From the NCBI RefSeq assembly GCF_004519295.1, contig NZ_SOZH01000005.1, positions 400,487 to 464,486 of the forward strand: 64,000 nucleotides of DNA. Direction: 5' to 3'. Below the pieces are notes generated by a model. The model was not told the DNA's origin, did not search any database, and worked only from the letters and a program-made list of their open reading frames with translations. Numbering within the stretch: position 1 is the first letter of the stretch; the number at the start of each line of letters is the position of its first letter. The position numbers and the translations under genes were made by a program. Of the stretch, positions 25,360 to 33,665 are shown one piece after another. Source of the DNA: Cellulosimicrobium funkei. Its GTDB lineage: Bacteria > Actinomycetota > Actinomycetes > Actinomycetales > Cellulomonadaceae.

Positions 25360-26688
25360 TCACGCGTGAGAGGCCGAGGAGGTCGTCATGAGAGTGCTCT
25401 CAGGAAGCGGGAGCAGCCCGTCCGCGACCGCGAGCCAGGCCTCCGCGAGCTCGCGCGAGCCCGCGCCCGGCACGAGGGACAGCACGACGCCCGCGGCCCG
25501 GGCGCGCAGCCCCACCGGGTCGACGGCGGTCCCGAACACCGCGAGGCACCGCTCGACGAGCCCGCCCACGCCCCCGTACACGGTCGGCGCGAGCGCGGGC
25601 AGGACGGCGAGGTGCCCGACGAGGCACGCGAGGTCGTCCACGCGGTGGCCCGGCCCGAGCGTGTCCACGTCGAGCAGCGCGGCCACGCGCGGCCGGGCCG
25701 TCGCCCCCGGGACGTCGACGGCGTCCGGGCCCGCGGCGAGCAGGACGTTCGCCTCGTAGAAGTCGCCGTGCGTCGCCACGACGGGGCCGGGGTCGCGCGT
25801 CGCGACCGCGTCCCCGACGGCGCGCGCCACGTGCCGCACCCGCTCGGCGTCGAGACCGTGGACCGCGAGCGCCGACGTCGCGTAGTGCTCCACGCGCTCC
25901 GCCCACGCGGGCCGACGGCGCAGCGTCGTCGCGCGCTCCGGCAGCGCGTCGAGCGCACGGAGCAGCTCGTGCGGGTCGATCGCCTCGGGCTGCGCTTCCG
26001 GTCCCGACGCCGCGAGGTGCTGCGCGAGCGACGGGCCGCGCGCCTCCTTGAGGACCACGAGGCCGTCGTCGTCCCGGGCGAGGCACCGCGGGGCGCGCAC
26101 GGCCCCGTCCTGGAGGAGGTCGTGGCGGCGCGCGAGCGCGCGCGCCCGGCCGGGCCGGACGACCTTGACGTAGAGCGTGCGGGAGGGCGTCCGGGCGCGG
26201 AGCACCGCGCGCCGCAGCGGCCGGTAGGCGACCATCGTCACCGACTCGACGGCCTCGCCCGGGGCGAGCACGCCGGCGTCGTCCAGGCGGCGCGTGAGAC
26301 CGGGCGCGTCGCACGCCGCCGCGAGCGCGGGCAGCAACGGGTCGGCCGGGTGCCGCCACACGTGCACGACGCGCGGCCCGTCCTCCAGGCGCGCGACGCC
26401 CGGCCCGACGGCGTCGGGCGGGAGGGGCGCGGTCGTCGCGAGCAGGTACGCGGTCGCGTCGACGGACGCCACCGCCCCGCCGGGCCGGGCCGGGAGCGTG
26501 CGGCGGGCGACGACGTCGTACCCGACGGTGACCTCCGCACCGGGGCGCGCGTGCACCTGGTGGACGCGCCACGTGCCGAGCCCGGCGCCGTCGGCCCCGA
26601 GCGCCGCGTCGAGGAGGCCGCCCGCGTCGGGACCGGTGAGCAGGTCGAGCCAGGCGCGCTGGTCGGGGACGGCGGGGGCGATCGTCAT
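25360..26688 (-). CDS. Aminoglycoside phosphotransferase (APH)-family kinase
   Basis: A 442-residue protein-kinase-like phosphotransferase. The catalytic loop reads HGDFYEANVLL, followed by the metal-binding LLDVDTLGPGHRVDDLACLV; an N-lobe is visible around TLYVKVVRPG. APH-fold enzymes phosphorylate sugars, choline, lipids or drugs. The diverged sequence and context give no reason to call this drug resistance. The start at 26688 is an ATG with no strong ribosome site. TCTCAT-type direct repeats lie 34-51 bp upstream. Confidence 0.85.
   Translation of the reverse strand: MTIAPAVPDQRAWLDLLTGPDAGGLLDAALGADGAGLGTWRVHQVHARPGAEVTVGYDVVARRTLPARPGGAVASVDATAYLLATTAPLPPDAVGPGVARLEDGPRVVHVWRHPADPLLPALAAACDAPGLTRRLDDAGVLAPGEAVESVTMVAYRPLRRAVLRARTPSRTLYVKVVRPGRARALARRHDLLQDGAVRAPRCLARDDDGLVVLKEARGPSLAQHLAASGPEAQPEAIDPHELLRALDALPERATTLRRRPAWAERVEHYATSALAVHGLDAERVRHVARAVGDAVATRDPGPVVATHGDFYEANVLLAAGPDAVDVPGATARPRVAALLDVDTLGPGHRVDDLACLVGHLAVLPALAPTVYGGVGGLVERCLAVFGTAVDPVGLRARAAGVVLSLVPGAGSRELAEAWLAVADGLLPLPESTLMTTSSASHA
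25366..25393 (-). promoter_or_regulatory. TCTCAY elements upstream of small secreted protein gene
   Basis: On the minus strand TCTCAT (25388-25393) and TCTCAC (25366-25371) are 22 bp apart, two helical turns, and a GAGAG-TG-CTCTC inverted repeat overlaps the first. They lie at the end of the kinase-like gene, upstream of the secreted protein gene. Confidence 0.35.
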
Positions 26689-26721
26689 GCGCCCAGGGCA
26701 CCGTGCGCGCGTGGAACGGGG

Positions 26722-26750
26722 GTGAGAGCGCGATGAGAGTCCTCTCATCG
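26722..26750. promoter_or_regulatory. TCTCAT direct repeat and inverted repeat
   Basis: On the minus strand TCTCAT (26733-26738) and TCTCAC (26722-26727) are 11 bp apart, matching the site at 22124-22140. The block also contains an inverted repeat, CGATGAGAG-TC-CTCTCATCG (26731-26750). It lies between the divergent kinase-like and membrane protein genes. Confidence 0.5.
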
Positions 26751-26776
26751 AGTCCGCACCGGGCCGCCGGCCACCC

Positions 26777-26822
26777 TTGACCCGCGGGCGGGTCCGTGGG
26801 AATGTATCGATGTGTTGATACA
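26777..26822 (+). promoter_or_regulatory. Promoter and YtrA-type operator over the start codon
   Basis: TTGACC (26777-26782) and AATGTA (26801-26806) make a promoter with 18-bp spacing whose start would fall at or next to the GTG at 26812. The inverted repeat TGTATC-N8-GATACA (26803-26822) overlaps both. It is a likely site for the GntR/YtrA repressor encoded by the second gene of the operon. Confidence 0.55.
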
Positions 26823-27780
26823 AAGCGTCTCCGAGGAGCCGGACGGGGTCGAGCTGTTCCTCCCCGCCGGATACGACCTGCTGTGGAGCGTCGTCGCCCT
26901 CGCCGCGCTCGCGGGCGTCGGCGCCCTCGTGGTGCTCGCCGTGCGCGCGCTGACCCGCGAGCCGGCGCCCGCCCTGCACGGGCTCGCGGACGGGGACCCG
27001 GTGCGCCGCGCCGCCCGACGGCACGCGACGACCGTCACCGTCGCTGCGGCGACCGCCGCCGCGCTCGTGGGCGCCGTCCTCGTGCAGGCCGTGACGACCG
27101 CCGTCGGCGGCCTCGCGGAGGGCGTGCTCGTCGGGCTCTCCCCCGCGCTCGTCGGCCTGGCGTTCCTCGGGGCGCACGCCGTCGGCGAGCGCACCTGGCC
27201 GCGCCAGCGCACGGCGGTCCGGGCGGCCACGCTGCGCCCGCGCACGGTGCCCGACGTCGCGCCGCGCGGCCTGCGCCGCCTCACCTGGGCCCTCGGTGCC
27301 CTCGTGCTCGTGCTCACCGCGGTCGGCGGCCTCACCGCCGGGTCGGACGGGCGGTCCGTGACGCGCGTGCTGGGCGACGTCACGTCGACGACCAGCCCCT
27401 ACCCCGGATGGTTCTACGGCGCCTGGCTCGCGGCCGGCGCCGTGCTGCTCGTGGCCGGCGCGGAGGGCGTGCTCCGGCTGGTCGCGCGCCGCCCCGCCGT
27501 CCCGCGCGTCGAGCCCGGGTGGGACCTCGCGCTGCGTCGCGCGTCCGCGCACCGGGTCCTGCGCGGCACCCAGCTCGCGCTCGGGCTCACCGCGGCCGGC
27601 ACGCTCGCCTACGGTGCGAACGCCGCCGCCCGGGCGGGCTACCCCGGGGCGGTCGTGCTCGTGGTCGTCGCCGTCGTGATCGCCCTCGTGGCGGTCGCCG
27701 TCGGCGTGCGGCCCGCCCCGGACCCCGACGCGGAGGTCGCCGCCCCGGCGTCCGCGGGGCACGGGCGTCGCGATGGGTGA
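26812..27780 (+). CDS. Multi-pass membrane protein, partner of GntR regulator
   Basis: A 322-residue protein with about seven hydrophobic segments and no recognised catalytic motif. It begins GTG TTG ATA inside an AT-rich operator and lacks a ribosome site, so the mRNA is probably leaderless. The next gene, a YtrA-subfamily GntR regulator, overlaps it by 8 bp. Membrane proteins in this setting often take part in antibiotic or envelope-stress responses, but no function can be assigned here. Confidence 0.8.
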   Translation: MLIQSVSEEPDGVELFLPAGYDLLWSVVALAALAGVGALVVLAVRALTREPAPALHGLADGDPVRRAARRHATTVTVAAATAAALVGAVLVQAVTTAVGGLAEGVLVGLSPALVGLAFLGAHAVGERTWPRQRTAVRAATLRPRTVPDVAPRGLRRLTWALGALVLVLTAVGGLTAGSDGRSVTRVLGDVTSTTSPYPGWFYGAWLAAGAVLLVAGAEGVLRLVARRPAVPRVEPGWDLALRRASAHRVLRGTQLALGLTAAGTLAYGANAAARAGYPGAVVLVVVAVVIALVAVAVGVRPAPDPDAEVAAPASAGHGRRDG

Positions 27781-28168
27781 GCTGCGCGTCGAGATCGACC
27801 TGCGCACCGGCCTCGCCCCGTACGAGCAGATCCGGAGCCAGGTCGTCGCGCACGTCGCGGCCGGGCGGCTGCGCGTCGGCGACCGCCTCCCGACGATCCG
27901 CGCGCTCGCGACCGACCTCGGTCTCGCCCCCGGGACGGTGGCCCGCGCGTACCGGGAGCTCGAGGCGGCCGGGGTCGTCACGACGCGTCGTCGGGCCGGG
28001 ACGGTCGTCGCCGACGGCGTCTCCCCCACGGACGTCGCCGCGCGCCACGCCGCGCACGAGCTCGTGCGCACCGGCCGCGAGGCCGGGCTGTCGGACGACG
28101 CGATCGTCGACGTCCTGCGCGGCGCGCTGCTCGGCGCGCACCGCCCGGAGCGGGGCGCGCCGCACTGA
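27773..28168 (+). CDS. GntR-family regulator, YtrA subfamily
   Basis: A 131-residue repressor. The N-terminal winged helix-turn-helix is typical: PYEQIRSQVVAHVAAGRLRV, GDRLPTIRALATDLGLAPGT and VARAYRELEAAGVVTTRRRA. The C-terminal part is only about 50 residues, as in the short YtrA group that lacks a large effector domain. It probably represses its own operon through the TGTATC-N8-GATACA repeat at 26803-26822. Confidence 0.9.
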   Translation: MGELRVEIDLRTGLAPYEQIRSQVVAHVAAGRLRVGDRLPTIRALATDLGLAPGTVARAYRELEAAGVVTTRRRAGTVVADGVSPTDVAARHAAHELVRTGREAGLSDDAIVDVLRGALLGAHRPERGAPH

Positions 28169-28324
28169 CCTCCGGCACGGACCGGGCACCGACCGGCGCC
28201 ACAGACCGTGCGTCACGACCGGGTCACGATCCGCCGAGAAACCGGCGCCGTCGTCCGACCGGGCGCGGCGGACGGCGCATGATGGACCATCGCGGCGACG
28301 CCGCGGCAGACGAAGGGGGACCAG

Positions 28325-29311
28325 GTGGAGCAGGGAACCGTCCGCTCGCCCACGACGGCGAGCGCGCCCGCGACCGGCGCGCGACCGACGGCGGCACCGC
28401 GCCGTCGCGGGCCCGTCCGGCGGGTGGTCGCGCGCGCCGTCGTGCCCGCGCTCGCCGCCGCGCTGGCGCTCGCGGGCTGCCAGGCGGGCCTGCCGGACAT
28501 GGAGCCCGGGCGGACGCCGTCGGCCTCCGAGAGCCCGACCTCGCCGGAGCCGACGAGCCCGAGCCCGTCCGCGCCCACCACGGCGCCGGAGCCCACCCCC
28601 ACCGAGACGCCCGAGCCCGACCCGACGCCCACCGAGACGCCCGAGCCCAGCACGCCGCCGCCGGCCGCCGAGCCCACGCCCACGCCGACGCCCGAGGCCC
28701 CGCCGGAGCCGGTCGAGCTCGCGCGCGGGGCGACCGGCGAGCGGGTGGTCGCCCTCCAGCAGCGCCTCGCCGACCTCGGCTACTTCATCGGCGCGCCCGA
28801 CGGCGACTTCGGCGGCGGCACCCAGCAGGCCGTGTGGGCCCTGCAGAAGGCGGCGGGCCTCTCGCGCGACGGCGTCGTCGGGCCCGCGACCCAGGCCGCG
28901 CTCGACGAGGGCGTCACGCCGCAGCCGCGCAGCGGGTCGGGCAAGGTCGTCGAGATCGACCTCGACCGCCAGCTCCTGCTCGCCGTCGAGGACGGTCGCG
29001 TCGTCACGGTGGTCAACGCGTCGTCCGGGAACGGCGAGTCGTACGAGGCGAAGGGGCGCACCTACCGCGCGAGCACGCCGCGCGGCACGTTCCAGGTAGG
29101 CCGGCAGGTCGACGGGAACCACTCGTCCAGCCTCGAGCTCGGCGACATGTGGCGCCCCAAGTTCTTCACCGGCGGGATCGCGGTGCACGGCTCGGGGTCG
29201 ATCCCGCCGTGGCCCGCGTCGCACGGGTGCGTCCGCGTCGCGAACTCGGCCATGAACTGGCTCTGGGACACCTGGCGCGCCGACCCCGGCACCACCGTCC
29301 TCGTCTACTGA
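28325..29311 (+). CDS. L,D-transpeptidase lipoprotein with peptidoglycan-binding domain
   Basis: A 328-residue exported protein. A basic N-terminus and helix end in the lipobox LALAGC, so it is probably lipid-anchored. A Pro/Thr/Glu-rich linker of ~80 residues follows. A peptidoglycan-binding domain (RVVALQQRLADLGYFIGAPD) comes next, then a YkuD catalytic domain with GGIAVHGSGSIPPWPASHGC, which contains the active-site His and Cys. It makes 3-3 cross-links in peptidoglycan or attaches proteins. The GTG has a GGGGA site upstream. Confidence 0.94.
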   Translation: MEQGTVRSPTTASAPATGARPTAAPRRRGPVRRVVARAVVPALAAALALAGCQAGLPDMEPGRTPSASESPTSPEPTSPSPSAPTTAPEPTPTETPEPDPTPTETPEPSTPPPAAEPTPTPTPEAPPEPVELARGATGERVVALQQRLADLGYFIGAPDGDFGGGTQQAVWALQKAAGLSRDGVVGPATQAALDEGVTPQPRSGSGKVVEIDLDRQLLLAVEDGRVVTVVNASSGNGESYEAKGRTYRASTPRGTFQVGRQVDGNHSSSLELGDMWRPKFFTGGIAVHGSGSIPPWPASHGCVRVANSAMNWLWDTWRADPGTTVLVY

Positions 29312-29326
29312 GCCGAGCCCCCGGTG

Positions 29327-29389
29327 CGCTGAGTGCATGACTTCGTCGCGGCGGCGGGGTCCGAACGCGACGAGATCATGCACTCAGCG
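29327..29389. terminator. 24-bp near-perfect inverted repeat between convergent genes
   Basis: Arms 29327-29350 and 29366-29389 match at 22 of 24 positions (core CGCTGAGTGCATGA), with a 15-nt loop. It sits between the L,D-transpeptidase and murB stops, so it can act as a bidirectional terminator. Its AT-containing core differs from the GC-only stems elsewhere here, so it may be a dispersed repeat. Confidence 0.65.
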
Positions 29390-29398
29390 ACGGGCGGG

Positions 29399-30652
29399 TC
29401 AGAGCGCGACGCCGACGAGCACCGGCTCCGGCACGAGCTCGACGCCGAACGCCTCCACGACGCCGTCGCGCACCGCGCGCGCGAGCTCGACGACGTCCTC
29501 CGCGCTCGCCCCGCCGCGGTTCGTCAGCGCGAGCGTGTGCTTCGTCGACAGCCGCGCGAGGCTCGACGGGCCGTGCACGCCGAACCCCTTGGTGAAGCCC
29601 GCGTGCTCGATGAGCCACGCGGCCGACGTCTTCACGAGCGTCGGGTCGATCTCGCCGAGGCTCGGGCCGGTGGTCCGGGTCGGGGTCGCCGTGCGGACCG
29701 GGTACCGCGGGGCCTCGGCCGGGAGCAGGTCCGCCTGCTCGGCAGGGACGACGGGGTTCGTGAAGAACGACCCGGCGCTCCAGCGGTCGTGGTCGGGCCC
29801 CGCCGCGGGGTCGACGTCGGGGCCGGCGCCGTCGAGCAGCATGCCCTTGCGCGCGCGCAGGGAGAGCACCGCGGCGCGCACGTCCGCGCTCGGCGCGCGG
29901 TCCCCGACCTGGACCCCGAGCGTGCGTGCCAGCTCGGGGTACGCGACCGGCGCCGACAACGACCCGAGCCGCGCCTGGAAGCCCACGTCGAGCACGACGT
30001 AGCGGGGCGACGGGTACCAGGGGCCGTCGTCGTCGGACCCGGCGCCGGCGTCCACGTGCATGCTGCGCTTGAGCAGCGACGTCCGGTAGCCGAACGCGAG
30101 CTCGCCCAGGGCGAGCGTGCGCACCCGCGAGCGCGCGCGGTCCCAGACCCGCACGGTCGAGACCACGCCCGCGACGTCCTGCCCGTACGCGCCGATGTTC
30201 TGGACCGGCGCCGCGCCCACGGTGCCCGGGATGCCCGACAGCGCCTCGACCCCGACCCACTCCTCCGCGACCGCGCGCGCCACGAGCTCGTCCCAGTCCT
30301 GGCCCGCCGGGGCGTGGAAGCTCGCGCCCCCGCACGAGTCTTCCGCGTCGACGGTGATCCCGCGCCGCAGGTCGCGCACGACGACGCCGCCGAAACCCTC
30401 GTCGCCCACGAGCAGGTTCGAGCCTCCCCCGATCACGAGGAGCGGCTCCCCCGCCTCGTCGGCGGCCCGGACGATCTCCAGCAGCTCCGCCTCGCTGTGC
30501 GCCTCGACGTACCGGTCCGCCGGCCCGCCCACGCGCAGCGTCGTCAGCTCGGCGAGCGACGGCGTCCCGACGGCCTCGGGACGCAGCCCCGGGGCGGTCC
30601 CGACGATCTCGGGCAGGTCACGGTCCACGGGGGCGGCAGGTTCGCAGGTCAC
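29399..30652 (-). CDS. murB: UDP-N-acetylmuramate dehydrogenase
   Basis: MurB reduces UDP-GlcNAc-enolpyruvate to UDP-MurNAc, the committed step to peptidoglycan precursors, using FAD and NADPH. The 417-residue protein has the FAD-binding segments LTTLRVGGPADRYVEA and LLVIGGGSNLLVGDEGF, the loop SGIPGTVGAAPVQNIGAYGQ, the catalytic Ser in GSFFTNPVV and the C-terminal AAWLIEHAGFTKGFG. It is longer than the E. coli enzyme (342). The GTG at 30652 is the first start after the gap, with a weak GGAC site. In many relatives murB neighbours hadAB, which here lies about 8 kb away. Confidence 0.97.
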   Translation of the reverse strand: MTCEPAAPVDRDLPEIVGTAPGLRPEAVGTPSLAELTTLRVGGPADRYVEAHSEAELLEIVRAADEAGEPLLVIGGGSNLLVGDEGFGGVVVRDLRRGITVDAEDSCGGASFHAPAGQDWDELVARAVAEEWVGVEALSGIPGTVGAAPVQNIGAYGQDVAGVVSTVRVWDRARSRVRTLALGELAFGYRTSLLKRSMHVDAGAGSDDDGPWYPSPRYVVLDVGFQARLGSLSAPVAYPELARTLGVQVGDRAPSADVRAAVLSLRARKGMLLDGAGPDVDPAAGPDHDRWSAGSFFTNPVVPAEQADLLPAEAPRYPVRTATPTRTTGPSLGEIDPTLVKTSAAWLIEHAGFTKGFGVHGPSSLARLSTKHTLALTNRGGASAEDVVELARAVRDGVVEAFGVELVPEPVLVGVAL

Positions 30653-30678
30653 CCGTCCAGCGTAGTTCGGGTTCCCCG

Positions 30679-31992
30679 TCAGTCGGCGCGCCCCGCGCGG
30701 TCCGCGCCCTGGGCGGCCTGCTGGCCCGCGGCACCGGCGGCCGTGGGGAGCGGTCGCGTCGCGCCGACGACGAGCAGGCCGACGACGACGGGCACGGCGA
30801 TCACGAGGAGCGCCCCGCGGTAGCCGACGTGCTCGGCGAGGAAGCCGATGAGCGGCGGCCCCATGAAGAACGCGGAGTACCCGATCGTCGCGACGACGCT
30901 CACGCGCACGGCGGCGCGCGCCGGGTCGTCGGACGCGGCGCTCATCCCCACGGGGAACCCGAGCGCCGCACCCATGCCCCACGCGACGACGCCGACGAGC
31001 GCGACCCAGAGGTTCGGGGACAGCGTGAACACGAGCAGGCCGAGCAGCGCGAGCGCGGCGCCCAGGCGCAGGACGGCGACGCGGCCGTAGCGGTCGAGCA
31101 GGCCCGTCCCGAGCAGGCGCATCCCGGTCATGGCGGTGAGGAACACGGCGAGCCCGACGGCGCCCATCGCGTCGGACGTGCCGAACCCGTCGACGACGGC
31201 GAGGCTCACCCAGTCGTTCGCGGCGCCCTCGGTGAGCGCGGCCGCGAGCACGACGAGCCCGATGAGGAGGGTGCGCGGCTCGGTCCACGCGCTGAGGGCC
31301 CCGCGCTCGTCCTTGCCCGTGCCGTGCGACGCCCCGCTCCCGGCCGCTGCGGCGGGGTCGGCACCGGCGGCGTCCTCGACGGTCTCGGCGACCGCGTGGT
31401 CCACCTTGCCCGCGGGGAGGAAGAACCGCACGGACCACAGGACGCCGACGAGGCTCAGCACGACGGCGGCCGTGAGGTGCGCCTGGACCGGCACGTGGAG
31501 CGCGGCCATGAGCGCACCGACGCCGGCGCCGGCCATGGTGCCGAACGAGAACCCGGCGTGGAAGCGCGGCATGATCGCCTTGCCGAGCCGCTGCTCGACG
31601 GCGGCGCCCTCGAGGTTCATCGCGGCGTCCCACACGCCGGTGCCGATCCCGGCGAGGAACAGCCCGACGCGCACGACGACGTCCTCCCCCGTCGCGACGC
31701 CCGTGACCGCGGTGACGAGACCGACGACGTTGGTCACGGCGAAGACCGTCACGGCCTTCGAGGCACCGAGCCGCTGGACGACCATCCCGGACAGCGGCAG
31801 CGCGAGCAGCGACCCGACCGCCATGAAGAGCAGCAGGAGGCCCATCTGCGCCTCGGTGAAGCCGAGCGAGTCCCGCACCGCGGGCAGGCGGGAGGCCCAC
31901 GTCGCGAAGTTGAACCCGTTGAGGAAGAAGACCGCGAAGACGGACCAGGTGGCGAGGGCGACGACGCGGCGGTCGGGGCGGGCGGTGGTCAT
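30679..31992 (-). CDS. MFS transporter 1 (YbjJ-like)
   Basis: A 437-residue, 12-helix major facilitator. Helix 1 (VFAVFFLNGFNFATWASRLP) and the following VRDSLGFTEAQMGLLLLFMA resemble YbjJ-type proteins of unclear substrate. A ~45-residue Ala/Asp-rich loop divides the two halves. Its ATG overlaps the stop of the second MFS gene (ATGA), so both form one operon, and they are clear paralogues (shared EPRTLLIGLV, EG.ANDW.SLAVVDGF). Confidence 0.9.
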   Translation of the reverse strand: MTTARPDRRVVALATWSVFAVFFLNGFNFATWASRLPAVRDSLGFTEAQMGLLLLFMAVGSLLALPLSGMVVQRLGASKAVTVFAVTNVVGLVTAVTGVATGEDVVVRVGLFLAGIGTGVWDAAMNLEGAAVEQRLGKAIMPRFHAGFSFGTMAGAGVGALMAALHVPVQAHLTAAVVLSLVGVLWSVRFFLPAGKVDHAVAETVEDAAGADPAAAAGSGASHGTGKDERGALSAWTEPRTLLIGLVVLAAALTEGAANDWVSLAVVDGFGTSDAMGAVGLAVFLTAMTGMRLLGTGLLDRYGRVAVLRLGAALALLGLLVFTLSPNLWVALVGVVAWGMGAALGFPVGMSAASDDPARAAVRVSVVATIGYSAFFMGPPLIGFLAEHVGYRGALLVIAVPVVVGLLVVGATRPLPTAAGAAGQQAAQGADRAGRAD

Positions 31993-33593
31993 GCGGAGGT
32001 CTCCTCGCGGCGGTGCGACGGGCGGGTGCGGGGGCGGCGGGACGCGGCCCGGTGGGCGGTGGCGGAGGACCCCGCGCGGACGCTGCGCCACGGGCGGCGA
32101 CGACGGGCGCCGTCGGCCAGGGCGGGGCCGCCCACGGCGTCCGGGGCGTGCGCGCCGGGGGTCAGGACGTCCACCGGACCATCCTGCACCGCGACGGGTG
32201 CGGCGTCGTCGGTGCCGAGCGCCGGGCGCGCCGCACGGGCGGCGGCGGTGCCCAGGGGTGCGACCTGGCGCGCGAGGAGGACGCTGAGGACCATCGCGGC
32301 GACGATGAGGACGAGCGCGTGGCGCGCGCCCATCGCCTCGGCGGCGAGGCCGAGGAGCGGCGGCGCGGCGAGCGACGCCATCGAGGAGAACGCCGACACG
32401 ACCGAGACGCGGCTCGCGGCCCGCAGGGGCTCGTCGGACGCCGCGGCGATCCCGACGGGCACCGCGAGCGCGGCGCCGAAGCCCCACAGGACGACCCCGA
32501 CGGCCGCGAGCGGGAGCGTCGGCGCGAACCCGAACAGCACGAGACCGGCGATCGACGCGACGCCCGACGCGCGGAGCACGGTGACGCGGCCGAACCGGTC
32601 GATGAGGCGCGTGCCCGCGAGGCGCATCACGGTCATGGCGGCGACGAACGTGCCGAAGACGACCGCGCCGACGGCCTCGGTCTGGGCGAACCCGTCCACG
32701 ACGGCGAGGGACAGCCAGTCGTTGGCGGAGCCCTCGGAGAGCGCGGCCGAGAGGATGACGAGCCCGATGAGCAGCGTGCGCGGCTCGCGCCATGCCGACA
32801 GCGCGGCGCCGAGCCGGGCACCGCGCCGGGCGAGGCGCGCGCGCAGGCCCGCCGTCTCGACGTCGACGACGGCGTCGCCGAGCGCGTCGACCGGGGCCGG
32901 CGCCGCTGTGCCGGGCGCGGGGGTCCGCGTCGGGAGGGTGTCGTGGACCGTGGCGGGGATCGCGGCGAGCCGCCACACGGTGGCCACGACCCCGGTCGCG
33001 ACGAACTGCACGACGACGGGCACCTCGGCGTGCGCGCACGCCGCGCCGACCAGCGAGCCCACGACGGCGCCGACGGAGAACGCGGCGTGGAACTGGGGCA
33101 GGATCGTGCGCCCGACGCGCCGCTCGATGCCCGCGCTCTCCACGTTCATCGGCACGTTGCCGAGCGAGAACGCCATGCCGTTGACGAAGATGCCCGCGGC
33201 GAGGAGCGCGACCGACCCGGTGGCGGGACCGAGCCCGAGCAGGAGGAACGCGACGCCGAACAGGCCCGCCGAGACGGCGAACGCGACCCGGCCGCCGAAC
33301 CGCGTGACGAAGGGTCCGGCCGCGGTGACCGTGAGGAGCGCCCCGACGGCGCCCGCGAGGAGCACGACGCCCAGGTCTGCGGGGCCGAGGCCGAGTGCGT
33401 CGCGCACGGAGGGGAGGCGCGCGAGCCAGCTCGACATCATGACGCCGTTGAGCGCGAACACCCCGAGGAGCACCCAGCGGGCCCTGGCCAGGGCGCGGGC
33501 GTCGGACCCGGGGCCGGACGGGAACTGCGCAGCACCTCCTCGAATCGATTCGATCCGACGGACGAGAGTGCTCTTCGAATCGATTCGAGGCAT
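31989..33593 (-). CDS. MFS transporter 2 (YbjJ-like paralogue)
   Basis: A 534-residue major facilitator with 12 helices and a ~100-residue Arg/Ala/Pro-rich C-terminal tail not seen in its paralogue. I take the ATG at 33593: a promoter (TTGACG-N17-CACACT) lies 7 bp upstream, so the mRNA is probably leaderless. The first ~20 codons contain two identical operator palindromes, giving the odd N-terminus MPRIDSKSTLVRRIESIRGG. A GAGGAGG lies just after them, but no suitable in-frame start codon follows closely. Expression is probably controlled by the divergent LacI protein. Confidence 0.85.
   Translation of the reverse strand: MPRIDSKSTLVRRIESIRGGAAQFPSGPGSDARALARARWVLLGVFALNGVMMSSWLARLPSVRDALGLGPADLGVVLLAGAVGALLTVTAAGPFVTRFGGRVAFAVSAGLFGVAFLLLGLGPATGSVALLAAGIFVNGMAFSLGNVPMNVESAGIERRVGRTILPQFHAAFSVGAVVGSLVGAACAHAEVPVVVQFVATGVVATVWRLAAIPATVHDTLPTRTPAPGTAAPAPVDALGDAVVDVETAGLRARLARRGARLGAALSAWREPRTLLIGLVILSAALSEGSANDWLSLAVVDGFAQTEAVGAVVFGTFVAAMTVMRLAGTRLIDRFGRVTVLRASGVASIAGLVLFGFAPTLPLAAVGVVLWGFGAALAVPVGIAAASDEPLRAASRVSVVSAFSSMASLAAPPLLGLAAEAMGARHALVLIVAAMVLSVLLARQVAPLGTAAARAARPALGTDDAAPVAVQDGPVDVLTPGAHAPDAVGGPALADGARRRRPWRSVRAGSSATAHRAASRRPRTRPSHRREETSA
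33540..33553. promoter_or_regulatory. Operator copy 1, TCGAATCGATTCGA
   Basis: A perfect 14-bp palindrome, identical to the copy at 33575-33588 and 35 bp from it centre to centre. It lies inside the MFS-2 coding region, about 40-54 nt downstream of the predicted transcription start. LacI-family dimers bind such sites. Confidence 0.7.
33575..33588. promoter_or_regulatory. Operator copy 2, TCGAATCGATTCGA
   Basis: The second copy of the palindrome spans codons 2-7 of the MFS-2 gene, just downstream of its promoter. Bound repressor would block initiation or elongation. Confidence 0.75.
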
Positions 33594-33600
33594 GGTCACC

Positions 33601-33629
33601 AGTGTGCGGGTACGCTGGCCGCGCGTCAA
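33601..33629 (-). promoter_or_regulatory. Promoter of the MFS operon
   Basis: On the minus strand TTGACG (33624-33629) and CACACT (33601-33606) are 17 bp apart, and the ATG lies 7 bp beyond the -10. The lacI-family gene begins 37 bp to the right on the other strand, so both promoters share this segment. Confidence 0.55.
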
Positions 33630-33665
33630 TCGAGAATCCCGCGCCCGCGGGAGGCAGGGAGCGTG

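Noticed and set aside
25360..26688. APH-family gene as an aminoglycoside resistance determinant.
   Set aside because: The family includes many non-resistance kinases. The sequence is diverged and there is no mobile-element context.
29399..31900. A single long fusion of MurB with upstream sequence in the same open frame.
   Set aside because: The region upstream of 30652 is the antisense or shifted reading of the MFS gene; MurB features begin just after the GTG at 30652.
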